Shown piece after piece: positions 8,784-21,600 of a stretch of 64,000 nt of DNA. The translations under genes were made by a program, and so were the position numbers. The notes beneath the pieces were generated by a model. That model had not been told where the DNA came from. It worked only from the letters and a program-made list of their open reading frames with translations, and made no database searches. The stretch is from contig CM034547.1 of assembly GCA_020055645.1 (NCBI GenBank), forward strand, positions 38,171,909 through 38,235,908. Direction: 5' to 3'. The stretch comes from Tomocerus qinae. Lineage: Eukaryota > Arthropoda > Collembola > Entomobryomorpha > Tomoceridae. Each line of letters starts with the position of its first letter. Within the stretch, counting starts at the first letter, position 1.

Positions 8784-11354
8784 GCTCCAATTTTACTAAA
8801 GGAAGTTAATGCAATTGACTACATTGATGTCAGTCCTATTGAACCCCATTTTGTTGCAGTTACATGTTCTTCAAGGGTAATAGTCGATATCTGTATTACC
8901 TTGGACATCTAGTGTATCTGCAGGTTTTAAGTGAATTTGATGGCGGGATCCTTCGTATCATGAAGATATTCATCACTAAACACAGTACATCACTAAATAC
9001 AGTGATGAATATCTTCATGATACGAAGGATCCCGCCATCAAATTCACTTAAAACCTGCAGAAACACTAGATGTCCAAGGTAATACAGATTTCGACTATTT
9101 TTACTTTGGTGCACAAATATCAACCACTAAAAATAATGAATAAAGCTAGTAAATGTTAATAATTTCTGCTTAATAATTCCTTGTAGGTTCAATTATACCA
9201 TCCAATTACGCGAATGATTCATAAAAACTATAATCGCTTTAAAGAAGCTGCTTACGGAGCGACATTTCGCCAAGATGGACGGCTGTTAATTGCTGGTAGT
9301 GATGAGAATTCCATGAAACTTTTTGATGTGTCTTCCAAAAGTTTGCTTCGCGTTTTTAAAGGACATCAGAGGTGAAAAATTAAGAGTTTACTGTTTTTTT
9401 GACATAACTTTAAAGTTGTATAGTGTAAAGTGTTGGCAAAAATATTTCCAGGTCTGTTCGTCGGTGTACTTTTATGCCCACGGACAATCATATTCTAAGC
9501 TTTTCTGATGACAAATCCATCATTCAATGGGACATGCCCAGTGAAAACTTAGTACATCGATACGAAGGACATAATGTGAGGCTTTGCCTTTAAACCAAAT
9601 TATTTTAAGTGTTGCTGAAACTTCTATAACCAAATTATTTTTAATGTTAGGATTATGTAAGATGTGGTGCCGTGGTAGAATCTAATCCCAGTTTAATCAT
9701 ATCTGGGTCTTATGACCATACCGTTCGAGTTTGGGATAAACGGGAAGCTAAAGAAGTATTGCAAGTAAATCACGGTTCTCCAGTTGAATCTGTGTTAATT
9801 TCTCCCAGTGGATCACTACTTTTTACCGCAGGTACAGTAAAGAGAAAGTTGGATTGGATTTATCAGTTCATTTAAAGTGTATGATCAAAGTAATAAATAA
9901 GTAATAAATATGAATTTTTCCAAATACTAGGTTCTACTGAGATAAAAGTTTGGGACTGCCTTTCGGGAGGTCGACTTCTTTCTAAGATATCGCAGCACCA
10001 CAAAACCATAACGTGCTTAAGATTTGCTACAAACGGAAAGCGTTTTATGTCAGCAGGATTGGACAGACATGTTAAAATATATGATATGTCATCATTTGAA
10101 GTGGTTCATACATTGGATTATTCTTCTCCTATTCTTAGTCTTGGTGTTGCCGTAAGATTTTATCAAGTCATAGTTTCTGTATCAAAGACAATAATAGTAA
10201 TATAATATTATTTATGCAACAGAGTATTTTAATAAACCGTTTTTAGCCCGATGACAAGACTCTTATTGTAGGAATGAGTGATGGAATCATAGCAATCTCT
10301 AGAAAGGAAGTCGAAGTAAAACCAACGGATACTGATAATTCAACGGAAGATGTTGCACCTTCGAAGAAAAGGCACAAAACATTTACTGAAATTATTCATA
10401 CTGACTATGGAATAAAAGAAGGGGGGAGCACAAGTAAGTAAACTTGTTTGACTGAGCTTGATTGATCCGTTTTCTGAGTGACGACTTTGACTTATAACTA
10501 TAAAAACATTTCTTACAGAGGATAAAATGTATGATGCATATCTGAGAAAATTCCGGTACTCTAGAGCACTGGATGTTGTTCTAAGTAATTTTCATTACAA
10601 CCAGAATCCAGGTGTTACTGTTGCAGTCTTTCAAGAACTTATTCGGTACGGATTTTGATTTTACTTTTCCATCAGTAGCTTTATTATTATTAGAAATTAT
10701 AATTATCAAATGCAAAATTAGAGAGGCAATTGGCTATATCCTAAAACAGTTTTGCAGACCGCTATTTCTGTGAAGAAGTGGCTTTTCGAAGCCATAAAAA
10801 TGATACAAATAGGAAGTATGTCTTGGAATTAAATCAGTTTCAACGATTATTTTTACCAATTTTTGATTTTCATTTAGACGAGATGGACTGAAAACTGCAT
10901 TGGCTGGCCGAAAAGGAAATCAGTTAGTAAAAGTGATTCGTTTTTTATTGAAATACCTTCGTAAACCTCTGTTTATGAGAGTTCTATTACCAGTCGCTAA
11001 CACATTAGTAGATTTGTATGCCTCAAAGATAGGGGAAGATCCAGTAGTGGACAAGCTTTTTGTAGATCTGTGTGAGGAAGTGGATAAAGAAGTGAAGTAT
11101 ATGACTGAACTTATGGAAATACAGGTAGCAATTACTTTAAATTAGTTCGTTTGCCTGGTTGAGTAAAATTCATGTTTGATTTTATTTTTCGTGTATTACA
11201 TCCTCACTAGGGTGCCCTCAACATGATCATGGCTTCAGTTTCCATTGAAAACGATTTGTCAGGGATGGTATCTGTCACATCGCCATTAGAAGCCAAATTA
11301 AATCCATCCGAAAATGCATTAAAAACTTTTGTTGTCGATATTAAAGACAGATAA
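8784..11354 (+). CDS. UTP15: UTP15, WD40 protein of the U3 small-subunit processome
   Basis: Nine exons join in phase: 8784-8876, 9187-9371, 9452-9575, 9651-9831, 9931-10151, 10247-10433, 10519-10645, 10878-11124 and 11211-11354 (TAA). They give 502 residues. The N-terminal two thirds are WD40 repeats ([60 protein letters not shown]). The rest is the Utp15 C-terminal helical domain ([36 protein letters not shown]). UTP15 acts in the nucleolus in 18S pre-rRNA processing and in the t-UTP group that supports rDNA transcription. The family is about 520 residues long, so a short N-terminus is missing. A candidate first exon is 8562-8576 (MPISA, donor GTGAGT, phase 0), directly after the GC minisatellite. 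It is not confirmed. Confidence 0.92.
8879..9099. repeat. Near-perfect foldback in the UTP15 intron (99-bp arms)
   Basis: Left arm 8879-8977 and right arm 9001-9099 are inverted copies with two mismatches, separated by a 23-bp loop (8978-9000). The loop repeats part of the arm end (CATCACTAAA twice). The element starts two bases inside the donor of intron 8877-9186. It has no coding capacity of its own. High arm identity means recent formation or ongoing correction between arms. In the pre-mRNA it would form a long double-stranded hairpin beside the 5' splice site. Confidence 0.93.
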
Positions 11355-12952
11355 GGTATGTGTAAGTGAATACTGTAAGCAAATTGTGTTAAGTAGAAAT
11401 ATTTCAAAAGAAACATTTGTATTTATTGTTCACTGAAATTATCAATATAATCGACATCTAGTATACATTAAGTTTTTGGGTTATGAGAAATTATTGACTG
11501 ATTGGTTTGTTTGAATGTAACAATAATAATATCAATAATAACAATGTACATTTTATACTTTACCACGCCTTAAAGTAACAATCAATATTATGTCAAAATG
11601 CCAATATATTTTGTCATAATATTATGTATATGTATTGCTAGCAAGCAAACAATAATATATTGTGTGCTTGCAATTTAGTAAAAATCGAATTAAAATAATA
11701 TTTAAAATTACCAAGTACAAAGGGTCGGCCTACAATTCAATGTAAGTAAGCACAAGAAAATATATTGACAAAAATGGATCATAAATATTTATCATTAAAC
11801 CTGAACAATGGATAATGACAGCAATGTTATAAGTATATGACAATGTTATTACGTGGGATCTGAATAATATTGTGGAGTTTAGTTCAATGAAACCGTAACG
11901 GACAGTGATGAGAATATCTTCAATTGTGGCATTGTATTGTAATTACTATTACCAAAATGATATTCATTGCTAATGGTTGAAATTGGAGTGATGAGTTGGA
12001 AGTTGGAACAATAACGAATATGTATTTACAGAGATAGTGGTGAAAGAAGGTGAGATGTTGGCTATGGGCTATACATCTTTGGATAAGTTATATAGTTAGT
12101 CTAACTACACATTAGCAGCTAATCCATAAGCCAGCCTTGTTCTATTCTATGTTAAATAGCAGGCGATTAATTTCAGGCATTATGCAATTACTATTATGAA
12201 AGTTATTAATAGGAGGCGTACTACTGCAATTACTATATATCTCTCATAATGGAATCATTAGTAGTATACATAGGAGTAAAATACATGCATGTCAATACAT
12301 CAACATCGACCGACAAATTATCGTGACGCCCTTGGGAAACTTACATTAAACCGATTTACTAGAATTTGCTATCTATTTACGATAAATCTTGTTTGCAATA
12401 TTAGGAGATATAGATAAGATACGCTTAATACTTAAGCTTAAAATGGACTTAATTGACTTTAGGAGGTGGTTATGAATACAAAGCTGATCTAGTATCTCTA
12501 AAATGCTTGTTATTTACCTATTAAGTATACACATTTATACATCTCATCGTAGAATGAATCAAACCAACATCATCGTTAAAAGGGGTGCATATGTATCTGT
12601 ACGCTATACTTATATTATACACACATACTACATAGACATAGACATGCAGATACATTGCATACATACGAGTGAAAGATTGCTCTCGACGGATCAGCATCTA
12701 CTGCTGCTGTAGGAAATTGAAACATACAGAAAATTAATGCTCAGAACGTACGTCAGCACAGCACAAGCATAGTCCGGCCGAGTTGGAAGAGTTGGAAAGC
12801 TGTTTTGTAGTCATGCGATAGCAGATGTGGTAAATAGGTAGTAGAGGAAGATTTGCGATTTTATGAATCTTAAAAATAGGCAGTTTTAGTTTATCTTGTG
12901 TAATATTTTCTGAGTTTAGAAAATTCTTTTTGGTGGAGAGATCTGAGACAGA
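11355..12952. other. Intergenic region between UTP15 and galactokinase
   Basis: AT-rich, with no protein domain and no RNA gene that I recognise. It holds the UTP15 3' UTR and the galactokinase promoter and 5' UTR. A short perfect inverted repeat (TAGTTAG T CTAACTA) lies near 12095. Confidence 0.3.
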
Positions 12953-15557
12953 ATGGGCGAAGAAGATTTCAAAGAACTGTTAGAACAATGTAAGCAAGCC
13001 TTTTTGAAACAGTTTGGTAGCATACCAACCTTAGCAGCAAGAGCTCCTGGAAGAGTAAATATCATCGGAGAACATACGGATTATAACGATGGATTTGTTT
13101 TCCCAATGGTATGTCTTTTATTATATATTTTTATATAGTTTTAAGATTTTATTCCCTTTACTGGTTGAAAATGAAGAAAAATGTACATTTTGTTGTGTTC
13201 ATTCTAAAAGATTGTTCTCACATGATTCTCCGCGTGTGCAGAAGAGCAAGAAAGTAAGAACTAGCTAGTGTAATATTGTGGGAGAAATATCGCTTGTGCA
13301 ATTTACTGTAATGTTTTGATATGCAATGCACCGAATTGCACCTACGTAATAGTACGTAACTATGTGCATATTCATAGGTAAGTGCTAAAGATTGTCAAAT
13401 CGGGATAGATATAGGGTTCAACGATTCCAAACACTGTAGTTTGTATTATGTGTGACAATAACATGATTATAATAATTATTATACAAGCGTGTATCTGTCT
13501 GTATACCGAGCTGGGCTAATCAATTTCAACTTCTCCACTTATGACTCATGTTTGAACAAAGTGAATTGATTAAAGTGTGATTCAAGTTGTGTGACAATTT
13601 TTATCTAATATATGCCTAAATGTTTACTTATTTGGCTGTTCTTTGTGACAGGCAATTCCATTGTGCACGATCATAGTAGGAAAGCCCAATGGTACCAACA
13701 AAATAAAGCTCGTTACTACCGTTGATACAGGAGATGTCGGAGAAACCGAATTTGATGTCCCCACTGAAACGGCCCCGTTAACTCCAGGTGATCCGAAATG
13801 GGCTAACTATGTGAAGGGAGTGATTCAGCATTTTCCTAGTAAGATCTTTAAAAGTGTTATTATACGAAGCAAGTTGTTATGATAATTTAATTTAAGTAAA
13901 TATATAATTTACCTTTGAAACAAAGGTAAATTTCCTGGATTTGATGCTTGCATTGCTACTTCTGTGCCACTTGGAGGTGGATTATCCAGCAGTGCTTCTC
14001 TTGAGGTTGCGACGTGTACTTTCCTGGAAGCTCTTTCTGCCACCACTTTGACGTATGTTCATGTTCATATAATTGCAGTTATTGTTAACCTGTTAATGGT
14101 AATTTGTGCTTAGGTTGACAGAAAAAGCTTTACTATGTCAGAAGGCGGAACATACATTTGCCAACATGCCATGTGGGATCATGGACCAGTTTATTTCGTG
14201 TATGGGAAAAGAAAATGGAGCTCTTCTTATTGATTGCCGCTCTTTGCAGACTAAGTTAATCAAATTAGACTCAGCAAAGCCTTCGGACGACGATGTCACT
14301 TTTCTTGTCGTGAATTCAAATGTAAAGCATCAACTAAGTGGAAGCGAGTACCCACAACGACGGAGTGATTGTTTTAAAGCCGCAGAAGTTATCGGAGTTA
14401 AGAGCTTAAGGGATGCTACAATGAGTGCCCTAAGAGGTCTTAAGTCTTAGCTCAATTCTGAATAACATTATAATGCATATAATCTTTACTCTACATAAAC
14501 GTCAAGTGGGATATGCGCATGGAATTCTTTCACTATTCTTGTATAAATGTTTGTATATATGTCCGTAATATTTTGTAATTAATGAGCAAGGACTAAACTT
14601 TCAGTACTGAGGTCAATCAACGGCCTATAAAATTCGGGCCAATGCGCAGTCGCTAGGAATTTACTGATTTCAACATGTGAATGTTGAAATCAGTACATGA
14701 AGTTGAATGTTGAAGTTGAATCCTAGCACACTTTATGTGCTAGGATTCAACTAGTATTTTATAACTTCCGTTCAGTTAACATCTATTACAATATTTAAAA
14801 GTATAATATTTCTGAAATTTGGCACAGAAAAAAGAGACGAACTAGGAGAAAGAGTTTATCAAAGGGCCCTGCATGTTGTCAGTGAAATTGAGAGATGCAT
14901 GAAAGCGTCAGACGCTATTGTTTCAGGAAACCTTGAAGAACTTGGAAGATTGATGTACCAAAGCCATGTTTCCTTAAGGTTCACTCACCAAATTTTATTA
15001 TATTGAGGCTAAATAAATGAACACCAATTAGGTCGATTTGTTGTTACATACTATATTCTATGTTATAAATGTACTAGGGATTTGTATGAAGTCTCATGTC
15101 CGGAACTGGATCAACTAGTAGATATTACCATGAAAGTGCCTGGAGTTTATGGTTCCAGAATGACTGGGGGAGGATTTGGTGGTTGCATTGTTTCTCTGGT
15201 AAGATTGGGGATATTGATATATATCTTATGTAATTCAACTTCAAAATGATTCATTTTGTCTGACACGACTTATGGACAGTGTATAGCTCAAAAGTTTGAA
15301 CTAAAGAAATTTGGTTTATGCTTTCCCAGGCAATCTTTATTCATTGTTGCTACACTTTCGTCTTTTTAATAGTATGATTCATATTTTATGATTTATGAGT
15401 TGTACGATATTAACTATTTTATACTACACAATTTGTTTAGGTGAAATTATCTGCAGCACAAAAGGTTATCGACGAGATTAACAACAGCTATACGAAAACA
15501 GCTTCCTGTTACATCTTCAAGGCCGTCGATGGAGCTCATATTATAAAAGACATCTAA
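12953..15557 (+). CDS. Galk: Galactokinase
   Basis: Seven exons join in phase: 12953-13108, 13652-13838, 13926-14052, 14114-14436, 14828-14978, 15078-15198 and 15441-15557. They give 393 residues, the normal length for GALK1. It phosphorylates galactose with ATP to galactose-1-phosphate, the first committed step of the Leloir pathway, in the cytosol. All three GHMP-kinase motifs are present: the galactokinase signature [13 protein letters not shown] near residue 35, the ATP loop [15 protein letters not shown] in exon 3, and the C-terminal [12 protein letters not shown] in exon 6. [11 protein letters not shown] in exon 4 is the usual catalytic-base region. The ATG is supported by an in-frame start with no upstream alternative in the exon. 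Intron 4 carries a Helitron-like element, and the acceptor of intron 2 lies in a 12-bp hairpin. Confidence 0.97.
13906..13932 (+). repeat. Hairpin enclosing a galactokinase 3' splice site
   Basis: Twelve-base arms 13906-13917 and 13921-13932 pair perfectly across an AAA loop. The intron-2 acceptor AG (13924-13925) is inside the right arm, and the usual pyrimidine tract is interrupted. Confidence 0.7.
14483..14754 (+). mobile_element. Non-autonomous Helitron-like element, copy 1
   Basis: It lies in intron 4 of galactokinase. It begins with TC (TCTTTACTCTAC) after an A and ends with CTAG before a T. Directly ahead of the CTAG is a stem-loop (TTGAATCCTAGCACA pairs with TGTGCTAGGATTCAA). A 5' TC, a terminal hairpin with a CTRR end, no target duplication and no terminal inverted repeat fit Helitrons. 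A shorter copy lies on the minus strand at 50996-51182. The 272-bp copy has an extra palindromic part (TGATTTCAACATGTGAATGTTGAAATCA) that the other lacks. It has no coding capacity. Confidence 0.7.
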
Positions 15558-18500
15558 ATCTGAGCCCACTATAACTGACTACCTACTCCTGAACTTATTT
15601 AACAATTAGAATTATTACAAATCAAACATTTAATGAGATGACTATATATGCGTTGTATAACCGTGGTTCGAATTCAAATCGATTTCCAATTCCGACGAAG
15701 AATTATCTTTAGTTAATTAGCATAGTATAGCTTGGAAAGTATATTTTATTTAAATCGTTCTGCGCTGACGCTGCAGTAAAGTAAAATTGGAATATTTGTA
15801 GTAGTAGTTAAAAATATTTATTTAATGTAATGTACGCTGGTGTACTGTACCTGCACTACACTGTACTGTACCACTGTAACGTACCTACATAAATGCGTAA
15901 TAACGGTTCTGGAAATGTAATTAAGCCAGCAACATCCAATAGCAATTAATATTTCAATGTTTCTCTATAAACCTTGACTGCTGAGACTTCATAGTTAAGC
16001 CAAAATTTAAAAAAGGGCAAATATATTACTGCCAACTAATAATAACTGTGATGGCTATGCAACAATAACGTTCATAACGTACGTATAAATCACTGAAAAA
16101 ATTACGCGTACAAATTTGGTGCCTATAAAATAAAGTCAGCAATCAGCAACACCATAAAGCTCAATGAAAAGGAGCTCCAAGGCTCCATTCAGCCTAATAC
16201 AAAATACAAATACATAGTACCACTATCAATACCATAATAAAATATACCATAGTCCAATTGAATTATATAGATAAAATGACGACATGTACACTAAAATGTT
16301 AATAAACATTATGTTAAAAGTATATGTATTAATTTAGGAATGAGCACCAAGAAACTACGGTATATTGATTTTGATTACTCATGCCATACTATCAACAATT
16401 TAAAGTTGCCATAATTTAAGAAAATTTCAGCTTTTTACTTATTGAGGAGAGGACAAATGGAAAAATAGTTATAGTAAGTTAATGTTAATAGTGCATTATA
16501 AGTCTTATGCATTGGGAATTTTATGAAACCTTTTGGGACGCTGGGGATGATCTAATCTATCTGTGTTCCAATAGAATTCCCTAAATAATTTCGCATTTAT
16601 CATCTCCTTTATAAGCAAAATACTGAATTCTCTTTTGATATGATCAATGTTTAATCTTTTTATGTGCTCAAACGAAAAAAGTCCAAAACGCTAGATTGCC
16701 GATTGTTAGTGCTAGATTCAATCAACATGCAACAAGCAGTTGAGTCTTTCGTTACTCCACTTGCGTGGGCAGTAAACGTATAGATCCTTGAATTCCTGTT
16801 TATTAGCGGCTGCGTTTGATTACCGAAGCTAAAATATTTTGAAATTGAAGTTTAACCGCAAGTTTATTTTTTCGAGTTTTTCGTTTTGATTTTAAAATTA
16901 AATCAAATTGACGACATAAATACTACTAGAGAAAGTAAATCTACAAGAAATCTTCATAAACGATCAAGGTAAAATTCAAATCAATTACTTGTCAAGAATT
17001 CTTCATTTTCCAAAATCAAAGTTTCCATCCGGTTGGTTATCCGGTACGTCCGTTGAGCCGTACCATCCTGCCGTACCCTGACCCTTCCACCTGCCAAAAT
17101 TTTTTATTTTATTTTTTTGTATGTAGGTATTCGTACTAAAACTGTCAACTATACTCTAACATAATAACATCTAATCCCTCCATCCTCACTCACGTCACAA
17201 GTCAGTTTAGCTTTGAGCTTCAGTATTATATTATGCCATTCACATTCACATATTATGACATAGGACACAGGACAGCAATATAAGTTGTAAGTTGCAATCT
17301 TACAAATACATTTAATTGGACATTGGGTGGACATGAATCATTATGGAATCATTATGGAATAATGGAATCATTATGGAATGGCAATTGGCAAATCATTAAA
17401 GGTTTGTGGCAAAGTGGCAACATAAATATAATTTTGTGGAGGACACACGGTGTGAATGGTTATATTAAAATAAAGCCAATAATTTTTTTTGCGTATTTTA
17501 GGAAGCACAACCTGACGCTGGACGTGTACTAAATAAATAACTGGAATCTTTCTGTTGTATTGAGTTGTACTAACTTCGTTCAGTACAAATAGTACAAAAA
17601 GTCAAATCTAACAGTAAGTAAATAATTTAATTAATAAATGTTATAACAATAATATTATTATGGTCGATGTTTATATGTAATGTAATGTAGTATGTACTAT
17701 GTCTTAGTAGTTCTATTCAGTCTAACTCAACTCAATGCAATATGCCTGATTCAAACCTATTACAAAGATAGGCTTGGGCGTGTAATAGTCACCCAAAATC
17801 AAAGAAAGTTCATCAAAGTGGTGTACAACGAATGACAACGATTGCATTTAGATCTGTGGTCAAGTGGCCATTCGAAAAACAGAAACCAGTCCAATAGACC
17901 AACTCTGAAGCGAAGGACATAGCAACGTCACGTCACGACTTTTACATGAGCCTTAGCCTTTATTTTTCACTAATTTAATGGCAGATTTTTTTACTTACTA
18001 ACCGGTATATATTTTTTCACGCTCGGGGGAACGGTAGCCAGGGTAGGGGGCAACTGTACTTATTTTCCATGCTGTGTTGGGATTACCCCGGGATTCGATG
18101 ATTCGTTCATGTTAGGGTTACATTGATTTTTTAAATTTGTGACTGATTCTTTTCGGCTTATTTTAGTCAAATGCGAAAGCGCTTAAGCTATTACGTGTTT
18201 GAAATGCTCTTGGAGGCAGCTTACACTTTAACGTCTCCAAGTTTTCATTTAAATTTTTGATTTCATTCTTGAAAGTTAACGTTACGCTATGCGTATGACT
18301 TCATTTTCAATGTATTTATTTATACCAAAATAGCTTCTCCGATAGCAGTCTTCCGCATTCCGTGTTCTACAATGAAACAATTTCTATATCTTTGACCTAG
18401 TGAATCAAACAAATCATTACAAAAATTAGATTCGTCGGCTTTCGGCTGACTCAGCATTTGTATTTGTGCTCTTCCTAATGAGGAAGGGTTAATGTTATTC

Positions 18501-18590
18501 TATAAAGTTTGAAACTATCATTAACAATTAAATATGTTCCAACAATGTAACAAAATATTTTGACAGACACTAATTCTTTTTGCATTTTAG
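15558..18590. other. Intergenic region and untranslated leader before the Nibbler gene
   Basis: I recognise no coding exon here. The region ends at a splice acceptor (AG 18589-18590), so it should contain at least one non-coding first exon of the downstream gene. A short tandem of AATCATTATGG words lies at 17338-17385. A more GC-rich segment at 17030-17095 stands out from the AT-rich background, but I cannot assign it. Confidence 0.35.
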
Positions 18591-18619
18591 TGGCCACAAC
18601 GTCTTATAAACCTGCTGGT

Positions 18620-21600
18620 ATGACCAGTGAAGAAGAGTCGGAAGACGAGTACGACGTGTGGACAGGATCGAACCCAGCACCACAAAACAACAGGATATTT
18701 TGTAATCCAGTAATATCACCTTTCAGAGGACGAGGTCGTAACAGCGGAAGTGAGTCCTTTCAGAAACGACAATATATTCCTCCTAACCCAAGAGGCCAAG
18801 GCACAAGGGCAACATCTGCGGGAACGTCCCGACGGAAACCCACTTTACCAGCTATGAGAATTCCCTCTATTGACATGAATACTGCGGCACTACTATTAAG
18901 TGAATTAAATACGGTCTGGAAACAGAACAGAAATGAATTCGCCAAGCATTTATATACAGGCTTGGATAACGCACAAAATCCTTACGCATTGGGGTTGTAC
19001 CTAGCAGCACGTAGTCCTGATTTTCTGTCAGTTAAAGAATCAAAAGAAGTATCTATGGCGTTCACTATCATTTCTGGACTAAAATCATGGCTGGAACTGT
19101 CAGATTCGGAATCTCTAGAAAAAAAGCATTTAACTAGAGATATTCAAGTAGCAGCCTTTGAGATGCTGACAGTTCAAAAAAATTCTGGTGTACTCAAGAT
19201 GGCATTTGCTATGTACCGTCTGGATGTAATGAAAGACAAGTTCGTTGACAGGATTAATCACTTGTGTCTGGATAAGCATTTCAAGGAAGCGTGCGTCTGT
19301 GCCACAGCACTGGATCTTCATTCTTATTTTACAGTTGATGATTTTGTAATTCCTTTAATATTTCAATCAAGAGAAGCAATTGCCGAAGATTTCCTTTCAG
19401 GTTCTAAAGAGAAACAAACTGAACTTCTTCAATTCCTGGATGAATTGGTAGCCAATCGTAACTTGGGAAATACCATTCAAAATTATATTTGGATTCATGG
19501 GATTCCAGATGTCAAAATGGAAAAGCTGAACAACAAACCTCTCGAAAAATTACTGAAACGTCTTATAGCGAAATTTCAAGCAGATCCAAAAACCTGTCCA
19601 TACACTAAGAGAAAACAAAGATTTGGGGCATTGCACCATTTAATTTCTCGAAAATATTCCGAAGTGGCTGAGATGAATGAAGAGTCGTTTATGGAAATGT
19701 TGGAGCAGACAGTAAGAGATGACAGCCAACTTCAAAGTGAAGCGATGCATAAAATTAGAATGAAGGGGGACAAAATAACTGCGGCCAAATTCGCACTTCG
19801 TCTGGCACTTCCATTACATGAGATTCCAAATGAAATTCTTGAAGAAATGCACCTTTTGAGTTCAAATATTGTACCCAATCCTCTTTCAAAAACTCAGCGT
19901 CCTCTCGCTGACGATGAAGATTGGGAATCTAATGAAGATGATTTGGGACCTCCTTCCAAGAAGGCATCTGCAGGCTTAATCAGTTCAATTAATACTCCAT
20001 GCAGCTCATTGAGCTCATCCAATCAACAAAATATCATGTCGCCTACAAAACCTAACAACACCGAGGAAGCCAATTCATTTGAGAGTACTCAGCATCAACT
20101 TAAAAAATGTTATTCCCTTCCGATGGCAGAGCATGACATAAAAATTGTGACAACGCCAGCAGACATGTTTGACTTGATAAAATACATAGAAGACCAAGTT
20201 AAAGAAGTATCATCTAATGAATCCGTTGTGGTTGGGTTTGATGCCGAATGGAAGCCTATGTTTCCAGATTTTTCGGGAGCCGCTTTGGTACAACTAGCAT
20301 TTAAAAACATGATATACCTTATTGATGTTGTTCAACTTAAAGGTTTCAAGGAAATCCAGTTAAAAGAAAACGACCCAAATTACGACTTCTGGAAAATATT
20401 CAAAGTCACCTTTTTTGAAAACAAAAGTATTATAAAAGTATCCTACGATATCAAAAATGATCTCAAGATGCTTGGAGAAACAGTTCCTGCATGGAAAGAT
20501 ATCAAAACCGAATTTCAAACTTGCGTTGATTTGTGTGTGCTTGAAAAGGACATCCTGAGGAAAGATCTTAGTTTTTTTCCTTACCACGACGAGCCCAGCA
20601 CTGACACGGGCCTAAGTGAGCTAGTCCGTCTATGTTTAGGACTGCCTCTGAACAAAGAAGATCAGTTTTCAAACTGGGAAAAGCGTCCTTTACGCCAAAG
20701 TCAAATCATTTATGCCGCTACAGATGTTTACTGTCTCTTGGAGCTTTTTAAATTTTTGACGGAAGATAGTAAAATACAAAATGAGGAAATGTTTGGAAAC
20801 ATCAGTAACTTTGTACAGGCGCAATTAAGCACTGGTAGTTCTATTAGCCCTTCTGAGCGTTCTACAAAGAAGCCATCAACCATTTCGTATGCAAAAGAAG
20901 TGTTGGCTATGAGTGCAGGCTTGAATGACACACATTTTCAAAGCAAGCAACTTGTAAAGAGCGTTCTCCTTGTTTGTGACAATATGTTACAGGGTTTGGG
21001 CAAGAAACTCCGAGCATGTGGTCTGGATACCGTTATCATTAGAGGATTTGAATCGCATGACCTTGGTGTGTACTATGCCATCAACCAAAACCGGCATCTT
21101 TTGACCAAGGGAGCTACTTTTGAACAGATAGCAAATTTAGTGTCTCCTAATCAAGCATACAAAGTTTGCTCGGAGTCTGTTTTAGAGCAGTTGAGAGAAA
21201 TTATATGTTATTACAATATCCTAGTCACTCCTGAAGATTTATTTAGTCGATGCCAAGGATGCAATGCAGTCAGGTTCATCCAAGTCCCAGGTCAGACAAT
21301 GAAGCAAATTTTGATAGACTTAGGTGTCAACATCAACCGAAAGTTCACAGATCGCCAACGGATCCTGTCAGAAAATACAGCCTCTCAAGAAGGCATGATT
21401 ACATACTCGGAGCAAAAATCGACCAGAAATTGGGAATTGCTTCCACCGCATTCTGTCATTATTGTCAAAGAGCATGTTTTAAAAACACCATCAAATGCTG
21501 TTGTGGAAATCGGTAAAATCCCTCTTCAATTTCTGGAATCTATGGATAATATCTATATTTGTGACCATTGTGGCAAGTGTTACTGGGAAAGCTTGGAATT

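Noticed and set aside
8864-9123. Pair of similar open frames on opposite strands around 8.9-9.1 kb
   Set aside because: They are the two arms of the intronic foldback, not genes.
14904-14916. AGCGTCAGACGCT in galactokinase exon 5 as an eleventh palindrome
   Set aside because: The flanking pair is C-G instead of R-Y, pairing stops at 13 bp, and the codons are ordinary galactokinase sequence. Likely chance.
15655-15685. tRNA B-box-like GGTTCGAATTC
   Set aside because: No A box, cloverleaf or acceptor stem around it.
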